NCBI RefSeq assembly: GCF_001684975.1
Contig: NZ_MAYH01000012.1
Location: 186,001 to 250,000, forward strand
DNA length: 64,000 nt
Source: Chryseobacterium artocarpi
Lineage (GTDB): Bacteria > Bacteroidota > Bacteroidia > Flavobacteriales > Weeksellaceae
Direction of reading: 5' to 3'
In this document: piece by piece, positions 25,897 to 35,040 of the stretch
Layout of the letters: each line of letters opens with the position of its first letter
Position numbering within the stretch: the stretch's first letter is position 1
Notes under the pieces: model-generated
Databases searched by the model: none
What the model saw: the letters and a program-made list of their open reading frames with translations, nothing else
What the model was told of the DNA's origin: nothing
Program-made: the position numbers and the translations under genes

Positions 25897-28179
25897 TTAC
25901 GGATTTGATATAATTAAAGTTGATGGAATATCAGAAAGCCAAAGACTCTTCGTATCAATCAGGTTTTTCCAGCTTTTGCTGCTGATTAACATAAGATCTT
26001 GGGAGTTCAGGAATTCTTTTTCAATTTTTTTCTCATTATACAAAGTAATATGATTCGGGGCAACCTGTTCAATACTTCTGATCAGTTCTTTTACCTCGAT
26101 ATTGTTGCGGATCTGCCCTGCAGCATCCAGAATGATAATTTGAGAATTATTATTGTTGATCAGTCTTTTCGCATATTCAAGGAGATAAAAATCGCTCAGG
26201 TTGAAAATCGGAACAAATACCTTATCTGCTGCTGTGAAATCTTTTTCTACCAATACTCCTACAGGAATATGAGCTTTATCTAAAATTTGCAATGTAAAGT
26301 CGTCAAAAGGAGAATTGTTGAAGATATTTCCTTTGCCTTTTACTGTATTCAAAAGCTTTTCAGGATTGATAATTTTAGTAGTAAAACCTAATAGCCTGCC
26401 CAGTAAACTTCCTTCATACATAGATTTTCCAAGCATGATGAGTAAAAGGTCATAATTTCCCTTATTCGTAATGCTGGTAAGGTCGTTTTCTATATCGGTA
26501 GAAGCTTTGAAAAGGGTAGTGACCTCCAGATTCAGTTCATGGGATGTTTCAATAACATTCTGAAACTGGGAGTCCTCATATTCATCAATATCATAAGCAT
26601 GCATTTCATCCACAGGAGCAATATTCATCGCAGTAATGCTTTTATTTCCGTTCATTTTATTGGTGAAATCATGAGCTAATTTTAATAATGTACTTCCGGA
26701 TTCCGGTTTATCAAATGAAAGTAACACTCTATATTTTGAGTCATTTTTGTCATGAATAAGCTCATCTTCATCCCTCTTGGATTTAAAAATAAAATTAATG
26801 AAATCTAATGCCGGACCTGTCATGAAAGTAGTAAATAGAGCCATTATCACAAGCATGGCAAAGATTTCAGGACCTAATACTCCAAGATCGTAGCCAATAT
26901 TAAGGACGATAAGCTCCATAAGTCCTCTGGTATTCATTAAAGCTCCAATCGTTAAGCTTTCCTTCCAGTTGATTCCGACAAATTTTGCCGTTAAGGCACT
27001 TCCTGCAAATTTTCCAACAACAGCTGTAAGAATAATAAATCCGGCTGTCATCCAAAGGTGGCTGTCATTTAAAAGACCTATTTGTGTACGAAGTCCCGTG
27101 AATACAAAGAACAAAGGAAGAAGAAGTACCAATGCCACGTCTTCCACTTTATCAATGAATAAAGTACGGAATTTGGCATTTTCAGGCATAATAGCTCCTG
27201 CCATGAAGGCTCCAAATAAAGCATGAATTCCAATAACCTCCGTTACATAAGATGATAAGATCAGAGTAAGGAAGAAAATAGCAACCATAGGTTTACTGAT
27301 CGTACTTTTTCCCGCCTGAAGATCTCCAATTCTTTTCAGGAAAGGTCTTACGATTTTGATCATTAGAAATACATAGGCAATTGCCATGATGATAACGTAG
27401 ATAGAACTCGCAAAAGAACCGGCTTTCACAATAGCGATCACAGCTGCAAGGATACACCAGGCTGTAATATCATCGGCTGCCGCACAGGTGATAACAATAG
27501 TTCCGAGTTTGGTTTTCTGAAGATTCCTTTCCTGTACAATCCTTGCCAATACCGGGAAAGCTGTAATACTCATGGATATTGCAATAAACAAGGCAAAAGA
27601 GGTAAACTGAATACCATCCGGTGAGAACTCCTGATAAATGAAGTAGGAAAGCCCAATTCCCAATGCAAAAGGAATAATGATACTGGCATGGCTGATTACC
27701 ACGGCGTCATGTGCTTTTTTTCTTAAAACACTTAGATCAAGCTCCATACCTACAATATACATGAATAGAATTAAACCTATCTGGCTTAAAAACTGTAAGT
27801 TACCTAATGATTCTTTAGGGAAAAGGAAGGCTGAAAATTCCGGGAAATACATTCCTACAAGAGACGGACCTAGCACAATACCTGCAATCATTTCACCGAT
27901 TACACTTGGCTGCTTTATTTTCATACAAATCCACCCGAAAAGCCTTGCTGTAAGGATGATTGTGACAATCTGAGCCAGTAATAATGCTAAGGGATGATGA
28001 AGGTTTGTTTTGAAAGACTCCAGGAAATTATCCCAGGTTGAGCCCGTACTGGTTTTAGTAACAATATTCTCTTTTACTTCCAGAGTTTGTCCTTCAATAA
28101 TGAAGAAGTACATCAGGCAGGAAAAGACAGCTATTGTAGTGATGTAGAAAATTAGATTTCTGTATTTACCCAAGTTCAT
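25897..28179 (-). CDS. Cation:proton antiporter (CPA2, KefB-like) with a cytoplasmic C-terminal domain
   Basis: A 760-aa membrane protein from the ATG at 28179; a further TTG start 21 nt upstream is unlikely. After one N-terminal membrane segment, about 12 more follow (about 65-470) with the CPA2 pattern GEMIAGIVLGPSLVG, AADDITAWCILA (ion-binding Asp-Asp) and MNTRGLMELIVLNIG. Residues 490-760 form two UspA-like alpha/beta repeats. No TrkA-N or NAD-binding domain is present, unlike KefC. It exchanges Na+ or K+ for H+; the ion cannot be told from sequence alone. Confidence 0.9.
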   Translation of the reverse strand: MNLGKYRNLIFYITTIAVFSCLMYFFIIEGQTLEVKENIVTKTSTGSTWDNFLESFKTNLHHPLALLLAQIVTIILTARLFGWICMKIKQPSVIGEMIAGIVLGPSLVGMYFPEFSAFLFPKESLGNLQFLSQIGLILFMYIVGMELDLSVLRKKAHDAVVISHASIIIPFALGIGLSYFIYQEFSPDGIQFTSFALFIAISMSITAFPVLARIVQERNLQKTKLGTIVITCAAADDITAWCILAAVIAIVKAGSFASSIYVIIMAIAYVFLMIKIVRPFLKRIGDLQAGKSTISKPMVAIFFLTLILSSYVTEVIGIHALFGAFMAGAIMPENAKFRTLFIDKVEDVALVLLLPLFFVFTGLRTQIGLLNDSHLWMTAGFIILTAVVGKFAGSALTAKFVGINWKESLTIGALMNTRGLMELIVLNIGYDLGVLGPEIFAMLVIMALFTTFMTGPALDFINFIFKSKRDEDELIHDKNDSKYRVLLSFDKPESGSTLLKLAHDFTNKMNGNKSITAMNIAPVDEMHAYDIDEYEDSQFQNVIETSHELNLEVTTLFKASTDIENDLTSITNKGNYDLLLIMLGKSMYEGSLLGRLLGFTTKIINPEKLLNTVKGKGNIFNNSPFDDFTLQILDKAHIPVGVLVEKDFTAADKVFVPIFNLSDFYLLEYAKRLINNNNSQIIILDAAGQIRNNIEVKELIRSIEQVAPNHITLYNEKKIEKEFLNSQDLMLISSKSWKNLIDTKSLWLSDIPSTLIISNP

Positions 28180-28375
28180 GATTCCTATATTTTGATGCAA
28201 AGTTGATAAGAATATCTTTATCTTAAAAGACCTTGGTTTTTAAAATGTAATGAATGCAGTAAAAAATGTAATAAAAATCTTAGTATTGAAATAAGACTGT
28301 TGAATATTCTTTTGTATTGAAGCCAAAAAGCGAAAAATCCAGTACCTGAAAATTTCTGTTGAAAATGATTGCGAG

Positions 28376-29086
28376 TTATTTAATAAACAACTCCATTAAT
28401 GAGTGCTTGTAAGCATCACCGATCTGAAGCTTAAGGAAATGTTCATCTTCAGTAGGAATAGTGGTAATAATTTCATTGGTGCCAAGCACTTTGATGGAAG
28501 ATAGAGCAATGATTTCCTTTTTATTAACCTGTGCGAAATCTTTGGCTGGAAGCATTTCCAGAAGGTTTTTGAAATTAAGGTTTTTCAGAACGATAGGAGT
28601 TCCGTCATTGAGAATAATATCCTTATCACGGCTGTCGATTTCTGAAGTTTTGATGTAAGCAATCTGTTCCGTTAGGATAACCGTTTTACCGATATTGGTA
28701 TTCCATTCGATAAAGGTTTTCTTATGAACGGTATTGATTTGTTCCTTTGCCTTTTCAAAAGCCTGGATCAGTCGCTCTTTTTTGATGGGTTTTCTTACAT
28801 AATCCACCACATTGAGGTCAAATGCTTCAGCAGCATATTCCTTATAAGCCGTTGTGAAAATAATTTTATGAGAACCAGAAATCAGTTCAGCTACCTGAAG
28901 ACCTGTCATTCCGGGCATTTCGATATCCAGAATACAGAGATTGCAGTCCAGAGAATGGATTTCGTTTAAAAAGATTTTAGGATCATTGAATGCTTTTACC
29001 ACTTCCACATCTTCAATCTGTTCGCATAGAAGTTTCAAATAGCTTATTGCCAACAATTCATCATCCAGAATAACGCATTTTATCAT
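28376..29086 (-). CDS. LytTR-family response regulator
   Basis: A 236-aa protein. Residues 1-120 are a receiver domain with acidic pocket DDE, phospho-acceptor Asp in LCILDIEMPGMTG (about residue 57) and Lys in YVRKPIKKE. Residues about 135-230 form a LytTR DNA-binding domain. It overlaps the sensor kinase gene by 26 nt, so the two form one two-component system. Confidence 0.92.
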   Translation of the reverse strand: MIKCVILDDELLAISYLKLLCEQIEDVEVVKAFNDPKIFLNEIHSLDCNLCILDIEMPGMTGLQVAELISGSHKIIFTTAYKEYAAEAFDLNVVDYVRKPIKKERLIQAFEKAKEQINTVHKKTFIEWNTNIGKTVILTEQIAYIKTSEIDSRDKDIILNDGTPIVLKNLNFKNLLEMLPAKDFAQVNKKEIIALSSIKVLGTNEIITTIPTEDEHFLKLQIGDAYKHSLMELFIK

Positions 29087-29834
29087 AGAATTCTCCTAAA
29101 TTGATTTTTAATTCTGCAGTGAAGATACCGTTTTTTGAGCTTTTTTCCAGCTGGTAATATGTGTTGTAGATCATCTTAAGCCTTTGATCTAAGGACTGAC
29201 TTCCGAAGCCGCTTTTTTCTTTCTCCAGACTGTTTTTTTGTGAAGCTTTATTACTAACTTTCATGGTAAACATGCCATCTTCAAGCTCCAGATAAATAGA
29301 AATAAATGAATCCTGAGCAAGGAAATCTGTATGTTTAAAGGCATTTTCAATAAGGTCAACAGAGATTAGTGGCGCGAAAACTTTTTCCTCATATATGGAA
29401 TCAAATTTATTGATTCTGGATTTAATTCTAAAGTCAAATAAAGGATTGATTTTAATTTTATTGATCTCAATAAGGCTTAAAGCAAAGTTCAGCTCTTCCT
29501 TTGGGCTTACGTACTTATTGTTGCTTTCATATAAGATATAATCAAGCACATTGGCAAGTTTATCCAAAGACATATACGTTTGGTAGGCATGAGACTGAAC
29601 AGAATTGAGAATATTTTTGAACAGGTGAGGGTTCAGTTTTGTTCCGATATGTTCCAGACGAACCTCATTCAGACGCTGTTCAATAATTTTATTGGCTTCT
29701 GAAAGTTTGGCATTTCTCAGCATCAGTTTTTGATTTTTGCTGAAAAGGTAGATGCTCGTAGTAAGAAAAAGGAAAATGGCAAAAACTCCGATGAATATCA
29801 AATAATCATGAATCATGTAGTAATTGCCTTCCAT
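29061..29834 (-). CDS. Sensor histidine kinase of the LytS/YehU type
   Basis: A 257-aa protein with one N-terminal membrane segment (LIFIGVFAIFLFLTTSIYLF), then a coiled linker and the His-kinase signature KLNPHLFKNILNSVQSH (phospho-accepting His in NPHLF). The ATP-binding region has DLIENAFKH (N box) and a degenerate G box (KSGFGSQSLDQRL). Only a short membrane input region is present, so the signal is not evident. Paired with the LytTR regulator downstream. Confidence 0.9.
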   Translation of the reverse strand: MEGNYYMIHDYLIFIGVFAIFLFLTTSIYLFSKNQKLMLRNAKLSEANKIIEQRLNEVRLEHIGTKLNPHLFKNILNSVQSHAYQTYMSLDKLANVLDYILYESNNKYVSPKEELNFALSLIEINKIKINPLFDFRIKSRINKFDSIYEEKVFAPLISVDLIENAFKHTDFLAQDSFISIYLELEDGMFTMKVSNKASQKNSLEKEKSGFGSQSLDQRLKMIYNTYYQLEKSSKNGIFTAELKINLGEFYDKMRYSG

Positions 29835-29851
29835 AAAAGTGATTATAAAAA

Positions 29852-30223
29852 CTATTTCAGTTTTTTAAGACTATTTACCGTCACCGTTTCTTCACATTTT
29901 TCATAAATGATCTCGTAAGACGGATTTTTTTCAGGGTATGTCAAAAGGTAGTCCGGGCATGGTTTCTTTTGTGCGTGACTTTTGTCAAAATCTACTTTTC
30001 CTTCAGTAATAATACTGTCTTTTATAAATTTTTCATCAATCTTGTAAGTAGCCATTGCAGTTTTAGCTTCTTCAGAATATTTGAATTCTTTGGACAGTGT
30101 TTCTGCAATTACACGGCTGTTTGGAAGGTAGCCGCTGCAGCTTGCCCCTTTTTTGTTTAATATAAAAAATACGATGATGAGCCCCGGAACGAAGCCTATT
30201 GCATAAAATTTAAGTTTTTTCAT
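29852..30223 (-). CDS. Membrane-anchored hypothetical protein (DUF4258-like not confirmed)
   Basis: A 123-aa protein with an N-terminal membrane segment (FYAIGFVPGLIIVFFIL) and a periplasmic domain with Cys residues at CSGYLP, KKPCPDYL and EKCEE. Its ATG follows the ald stop directly, so it is co-expressed with ald. No family assigned with confidence. Confidence 0.6.
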   Translation of the reverse strand: MKKLKFYAIGFVPGLIIVFFILNKKGASCSGYLPNSRVIAETLSKEFKYSEEAKTAMATYKIDEKFIKDSIITEGKVDFDKSHAQKKPCPDYLLTYPEKNPSYEIIYEKCEETVTVNSLKKLK

Positions 30224-31414
30224 TTAGAAAATTAAAAGATTGATATCGTGGTACGTAAGTCCGAAACGGTCACAGATGATCTTTTTAGTATGTCTTCCTT
30301 TGTACATATATAAACTCTGCTTCATTTCATTTTTGCGGATCAGCATGTTTTCAAAGCCGCCTTCTTCATCATAATTCAATATATAGGAAAGGAAGAAATT
30401 GGAAATCGCTTTTGTAGTGGTTCTTGGCATTCTTGAAGTAAGATTCGGAAGCCCACAGTGGATAACGCCATGTTTGATTACATATGGGTCTTCCATTGTT
30501 GTCAGTTCCGATGTTTCAATCACTTTACCGTTATCTATGGTAATATCAATGATCACACTGCCTTTCTTCATTTTCATAACCATATCTTCAGTTACGATAG
30601 GTGTCATATTTAATCTCGGAAGAGCTCCTATGACAACGTCTGCGCGTCTTAAGCTCTTACTAAGCTCTTTAGGATCGATGATGGAAGTAGGAACACGGCT
30701 GTCTACCATGGTATGAAGCCTTCTCAGTTTGGATAATGAGTTATCAAAAACTTTGATGCTTGCTCCCAGTCCTATTGCTGCTTTTGTTGCAAATTCACCT
30801 ACAATTCCAGCTCCGAGAATAACTACTTCTGCGGGTCTTACTCCTGTAATTCCGCCAAGCATTAAACCATTGGAAAGTGCCAATAATTCCGAAGCGTATA
30901 AAATAGAAACGGTTCCTGCAATTTCACCAATTAGCCTTACCAGAGCAAGTTGCTTGTATTCATCTACGATAAATTCAAATGCGATGGCATTTACTTTTTT
31001 CTCTGCAAGCTTAAGGAAATATTCTTTGTCTCTAAGGTTGATCTGAAGTGCTGAAACCAGATACGTGTTAGGCTTCATATAATCAATTTCCTCTTCTGTA
31101 GGAGGGTTGATCTTCAGAATCAGATCCTGTGCAAAAGCTTCCTTAGGGTCTGTAGTAATTCTCGCTCCCGATTCAGAATATTGTAAATCTGTAAAAAAGG
31201 AACCTTGTCCTGCTCCTGCTTCAATGATGATCTCATGACCGTGCTCTACCAATACCTGAACGGCATCAGGAGTAATGCAGGTTCTCCTTTCGTTGAGACA
31301 GGTTTCCTTAGGAATTCCAATACTGAACTGTTTTCCTTTCTTAATAACCTCCAATTTTTCCTCTTTCGGCATCAATTCTTCTTCTGTGAAAGGAGTAAAA
31401 ATATTTGTGCTCAT
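30224..31414 (-). CDS. ald: Alanine dehydrogenase
   Basis: Interconverts L-alanine and pyruvate with NAD. A 396-aa protein with the PNT/Ald N-terminal domain (IGIPKETCLNERRTCITPDAV; substrate Arg) and the NAD-binding GAGIVGEFATKAAIGLGA near residue 200. DVVIGALPRLNMTPIVTEDMV and PYVIKHGVIHCGLPNLTSR follow. The whole sequence aligns end to end with Bacteroidota Ald. A TATCTTTG -7 element is at 31468-31475 on the minus strand. Confidence 0.9.
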   Translation of the reverse strand: MSTNIFTPFTEEELMPKEEKLEVIKKGKQFSIGIPKETCLNERRTCITPDAVQVLVEHGHEIIIEAGAGQGSFFTDLQYSESGARITTDPKEAFAQDLILKINPPTEEEIDYMKPNTYLVSALQINLRDKEYFLKLAEKKVNAIAFEFIVDEYKQLALVRLIGEIAGTVSILYASELLALSNGLMLGGITGVRPAEVVILGAGIVGEFATKAAIGLGASIKVFDNSLSKLRRLHTMVDSRVPTSIIDPKELSKSLRRADVVIGALPRLNMTPIVTEDMVMKMKKGSVIIDITIDNGKVIETSELTTMEDPYVIKHGVIHCGLPNLTSRMPRTTTKAISNFFLSYILNYDEEGGFENMLIRKNEMKQSLYMYKGRHTKKIICDRFGLTYHDINLLIF

Positions 31415-31467
31415 CCTTAAATTAAATTATGTCTTACAGATTGTTATTTTACTATTGAAATAATAAG

Positions 31468-31475
31468 CAAAGATA
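31468..31475 (-). promoter_or_regulatory. -7 element TATCTTTG of ald
   Basis: Exact TAnnTTTG on the minus strand 53 nt before the ald ATG. Confidence 0.5.
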
Positions 31476-31483
31476 CATAATAT

Positions 31484-31891
31484 TTAATCGAATGAAACTT
31501 CTCTGTTTTCACCCGTATTCACAATGCTCATTGTGTGGTAATTAAGCCCGTAAAGCTCCTCTTCATACACTTCAGGCCATTCAATGATGCATAAAAAAGA
31601 GTTGTCCAGATACTCTTCAATTCCAATATCGTAAACTTCTTCAACGTTTTTTAGGCGATACAGGTCAAAATGAAATACTTTTCCTTTTGGAGTATTGTAT
31701 TCGTTAACGATAGAATAAGTAGGAGAGTTTACTTCATCTTCACTGCCCAGATTTTTAAGCAGAAATTGAGAGAAAGTGGTTTTTCCTGCACCAAGATTCC
31801 CTTTTAGTAATAGTATATTATGTTTTAATTGAGGAAGAATGCTGTCTACAACTTCCTGCCAGTCTTCGATTTTATTTATAGTAAATTGCAT
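31484..31891 (-). CDS. tsaE: tRNA t6A37 biosynthesis ATPase TsaE
   Basis: Drives the TsaBDE complex that makes N6-threonylcarbamoyladenosine in tRNA. The 135-aa protein has Walker A LLKGNLGAGKTTFSQFLL near residue 27, NSPTYSIVNEY, the HFDLYRL motif near residue 75 and IEWPE near residue 103, all diagnostic of TsaE. A TATTTTTG -7 element lies at 31907-31914 on the minus strand. Confidence 0.95.
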   Translation of the reverse strand: MQFTINKIEDWQEVVDSILPQLKHNILLLKGNLGAGKTTFSQFLLKNLGSEDEVNSPTYSIVNEYNTPKGKVFHFDLYRLKNVEEVYDIGIEEYLDNSFLCIIEWPEVYEEELYGLNYHTMSIVNTGENREVSFD

Positions 31892-31906
31892 ATGCTAATT
31901 TGTTTG

Positions 31907-31914
31907 CAAAAATA
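31907..31914 (-). promoter_or_regulatory. -7 element TATTTTTG of tsaE
   Basis: Exact TAnnTTTG on the minus strand, 15 nt before the ATG. Confidence 0.55.
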
Positions 31915-32053
31915 ATGAATAAGTTTTAGAGTCGGAGTGTAATCGTGTTTTAGAGTTACAGAGTAGGAGAATTCATGTATATTTATTAACACTTGTACGC
32001 CCCAATGCTCAAACTCTCTGACTCAAAGTTCATGAACATTTGCACAAAATACC

Positions 32054-32061
32054 TAATTTTG
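32054..32061 (+). promoter_or_regulatory. -7 element TAATTTTG of dnaG
   Basis: Exact TAnnTTTG ending 4 nt before the dnaG ATG. This spacing implies a leaderless mRNA, as for the tyrA and ilv leaders; an upstream promoter is also possible. Confidence 0.5.
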
Positions 32062-32065
32062 TAAC

Positions 32066-34051
32066 ATGATTTCTAAGCAGACGATAGACAAAATTTTTTC
32101 AACGATACGTGTAGAAGAGATAGTAGGAGAGTACGTTCAGTTGAAGAGAGCGGGGTCTAATTATAAAGGACTCAGCCCATTTCATGAGGAAAAGTCGCCA
32201 AGCTTTGTTGTTTCGCCAAGTAAACAGATCTGGAAAGATTTCTCTACCGGAAAGGGAGGTACGGCAATCTCTTTCTTAATGGAAATTGAGAACTTTACCT
32301 ATCCAGAAGCCCTTCGTCATGCTGCTAAGAAATACGGAATTGAAATTGAAGAAGATCTGCGTGAAATTTCTGAAGAAGCAAAACATGCGCAGACAGAAAA
32401 AGATCTTTTATATAAGATTCATGAAGTAGCAAATACCTACTTTCAGGAGATTCTTTGGGATGACAAGGAAGGAAGAAGCATCGGTCTTTCTTATTTTAAG
32501 GAAAGAGAGCTTAAGGATGATATTATAAAAAAATTCCAGCTTGGTTATTCTCCCGAAAAGAAAAATGCATTTACAGAATATGCGTTGGAAAAAGGGTATT
32601 CCAAGGAAATTTTGGAAAAGTCCGGACTTTCTATTTTTCCTGAAAATACACCGGCAGGTGTAGACCGTTTCAGAGAAAGGGTAATCTTCCCGATTCACAG
32701 TTTTTCAGGTAGAGTGCTTGGTTTTGGAGCAAGGATCCTTAAAAGTAATGTCAAAACGGCAAAATATCTCAACTCTCCGGAAACAGAGATTTACCATAAA
32801 TCCAATGTTCTTTACGGATTAAACCAAAGTAAACAGGCAATTTCAAGAAAAAATGGTTGTCTTTTGGTGGAAGGATATATGGATGTGATCTCTCTTCACA
32901 TGTCCGGAATTGAAAATGTTGTAGCGAGTTCCGGTACTTCTCTTACCACAGAACAGATTAAGCTTATTAAAAGACTTACGGAAAATGTAACGATCCTTTT
33001 CGATGGTGATAATGCTGGTATTAAAGCCAGTTTCCGAAGTATTGATATGCTTTTGACAGAGGGAATGAACATCCGTGTTCTTCTTTTCCCGGATGGCGAC
33101 GACCCGGATTCTTTTGCCAGAAAACATCCGCAGGAATATGTAGAAAAATACATTGAAAATGAGGCGATGGATTTCATCGACTTTAAAGCGGAAATTCTGT
33201 TAAGAGATGTAGGAAATGATCCTATCAAAAAAGCAGAAGCAATCCGTGATATTGTAAAGTCAGTTTCCTTTGTACAGAACGCGCTGAAAAGAGAGGTTTA
33301 CCTTAAAGAAGTTTCTAATAAATTCGGACTTTCTGAGCAGAGCCTTTTCAATGAACTGGATGTTCAGAAGCAGATCACTCAGAACCAGACTCACCATGTT
33401 CAGCAGCAACAAAAGGAGAAAGCGGCTCCGAAGATGGAAATTGTTCCTCCTGACAAGGAAAAAGAAGATCCATTTTTATTCGATGTGTTGTTTATGGAGA
33501 ATAAACTTGTGGATCATATGCTGATGTTTGGAGATATTGTTCTGAAAAGAAGAAATGAAAATAATGAAGAGTATCAGATCACTGTCATCGAAGAAATTCT
33601 CCATCATTTTGAAGAAGAACAGTATGTATTTTTAGTCAAAGAAAATGAGATTATTATCGGGCAGGTACGTGAGGGAATTCAGAAAGATGAATTGAGAAGT
33701 GGAAACTTTTTTGTATCTTTTATGGATGAAGAAATTACCACAAAGGTTGTAGATGCTTTGATTCCTCTGGATGAGCTTGAAAACTGGGCTTCCAGAAATA
33801 TTTATCCACCCAATTATGGAGATAAGGTAGCAGATCAAATTAAAGGTGATATATTATTACATAAATATAGGTATATTGATTATTTAATCACGGAAACAGC
33901 TAAAGAATTGGATCTACACAGTAATACTGATGAAACAAAGTATTATGAACTGATTAAAAAAATAACCTTATTGAAACAGGCATCAATCAGACTTAGTAAT
34001 ATCATTGAATATTCACCGATCAAAGGAATCTACGTGGATAGGAAAAGATAG
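32066..34051 (+). CDS. dnaG: DNA primase
   Basis: Makes RNA primers at the replication fork. The 661-aa protein has an N-terminal zinc-ribbon-like domain, TOPRIM core (LVEGYMDVISLHMSGIENVVASSGTSL near residue 275; FDGDNAG) and a C-terminal helicase-interaction region from about 470. In the zinc ribbon the expected Cys residues are lost: SPFHEEKSPSF and WKDFSTGKGG replace CPFH and the CFGC pair, leaving only His. This seems to be a lineage trait of flavobacterial DnaG rather than damage, as the rest is intact. Confidence 0.95.
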   Translation: MISKQTIDKIFSTIRVEEIVGEYVQLKRAGSNYKGLSPFHEEKSPSFVVSPSKQIWKDFSTGKGGTAISFLMEIENFTYPEALRHAAKKYGIEIEEDLREISEEAKHAQTEKDLLYKIHEVANTYFQEILWDDKEGRSIGLSYFKERELKDDIIKKFQLGYSPEKKNAFTEYALEKGYSKEILEKSGLSIFPENTPAGVDRFRERVIFPIHSFSGRVLGFGARILKSNVKTAKYLNSPETEIYHKSNVLYGLNQSKQAISRKNGCLLVEGYMDVISLHMSGIENVVASSGTSLTTEQIKLIKRLTENVTILFDGDNAGIKASFRSIDMLLTEGMNIRVLLFPDGDDPDSFARKHPQEYVEKYIENEAMDFIDFKAEILLRDVGNDPIKKAEAIRDIVKSVSFVQNALKREVYLKEVSNKFGLSEQSLFNELDVQKQITQNQTHHVQQQQKEKAAPKMEIVPPDKEKEDPFLFDVLFMENKLVDHMLMFGDIVLKRRNENNEEYQITVIEEILHHFEEEQYVFLVKENEIIIGQVREGIQKDELRSGNFFVSFMDEEITTKVVDALIPLDELENWASRNIYPPNYGDKVADQIKGDILLHKYRYIDYLITETAKELDLHSNTDETKYYELIKKITLLKQASIRLSNIIEYSPIKGIYVDRKR

Positions 34052-34162
34052 TTTAGAGACAATATTTTCTCATATTCTGTGACAAAAAGTCCTATAAAAT
34101 TTTAGGAATAAATATTGTAATTTAAACATCAAAAATAATTTTAAATAATACATAATATAAAT

Positions 34163-34846
34163 ATGGACATTAAAAAGGAATTCAGAGATTTCTCTGTAAA
34201 GCATTTAGGAAACAACGGTCTGGTTACCGATCAGTATATGGGAATGTATGGTCCAACGAATCTTACGCCATACATCATGGAAGAAAGAAGATTAAACGTT
34301 GCTCAGATGGACGTTTTCTCACGTTTGATGATGGACAGAATTATCTTCCTTGGAACAGGAATTGATGATCAGGTTGCTAATATCGTTACAGCACAGCTTT
34401 TATTCTTAGAAAGTGCTGATCCTTCTAAAGATATTCAGATCTATATCAACTCACCTGGTGGTAGTGTTTACGCAGGATTAGGAATTTATGACACAATGCA
34501 GATCATTAAGCCTGATGTAGCAACTATCTGTACGGGTATGGCTGCTTCAATGGGAGCTGTATTATTAGTTGCCGGTGAAAAAGGAAAGCGTTCAGCGCTT
34601 AAGCATTCAAGAGTAATGATTCACCAGCCTTCAGGAGGTGCACAAGGTGTTGCTTCTGATATGGAGATCAACTTGAGAGAGATGTTGAAATTAAAGCAGG
34701 AGCTTTATGATATTATCGCTCATCATTCAGGACAGACTTATGAGTGGGTTGAAAAATCTTCTGATAGAGATTACTGGATGACTTCTGAAGAAGCTAAGAA
34801 CTACGGAATGGTAGATGAGGTTCTTCAAAGAGCAGAGAAAAAGTAA
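34163..34846 (+). CDS. clpP: ATP-dependent Clp protease proteolytic subunit
   Basis: The 227-aa protein matches ClpP with catalytic Ser in TGMAASMGAVLL, His in SRVMIHQPSGG and Asp in the following helix region. YINSPGGSVYAGLGIYDTMQ is also canonical. The N-terminal extension of about 30 residues is usual in Bacteroidota. It follows dnaG by 111 nt and has a terminator behind it. Confidence 0.96.
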   Translation: MDIKKEFRDFSVKHLGNNGLVTDQYMGMYGPTNLTPYIMEERRLNVAQMDVFSRLMMDRIIFLGTGIDDQVANIVTAQLLFLESADPSKDIQIYINSPGGSVYAGLGIYDTMQIIKPDVATICTGMAASMGAVLLVAGEKGKRSALKHSRVMIHQPSGGAQGVASDMEINLREMLKLKQELYDIIAHHSGQTYEWVEKSSDRDYWMTSEEAKNYGMVDEVLQRAEKK

Positions 34847-34865
34847 TTGATTTTAAATCATAAAG

Positions 34866-34894
34866 AAAACGCATCCAATCGGATGCGTTTTTTG
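34866..34894 (+). terminator. Terminator after clpP
   Basis: AAACGCATCC-aat-CGGATGCGTTT with a six-T run; inner base pairs CC/GG. Confidence 0.85.
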
Positions 34895-34898
34895 TTCT

Positions 34899-34924
34899 AG
34901 CCACGAATACACGAATTTTTCATA
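34899..34924. repeat. CACGAAT repeat fragment
   Basis: AGCCACGAATACACGAAT, identical to the left end of the element at 52498; no right end is present. Confidence 0.45.
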
Positions 34925-34979
34925 AATGCATCCGTCACAAATAAATATAATGAAGGATCTCACAACTGAAGACGTGATA

Positions 34980-35027
34980 TTCCCCTCCTCTGGAGGGGTG
35001 TCAAATCAAAGATTTGACGGGGTGGTT
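34980..35027 (-). repeat. Double-hairpin dispersed repeat, copy 2 (inverted)
   Basis: Plus strand CCCCTCCTCTGGAGGGG, then GTCAAATC-aaa-GATTTGAC, then GGGGTGG. Both hairpins are perfect here. It is the reverse complement of the element at 8527-8582. Confidence 0.65.
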
Positions 35028-35040
35028 AAACAATTCCCTT

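Noticed and set aside
28180..28200. Longer antiporter start
   Set aside because: The extension begins with TTG and overlaps a CAACTTTG promoter-like sequence; the ATG at 28179 fits the membrane segment better.
32066..32380. Damaged dnaG
   Set aside because: The frame is intact for 661 codons and the loss of Cys is restricted to zinc-ligand positions, so divergence is more likely than decay.
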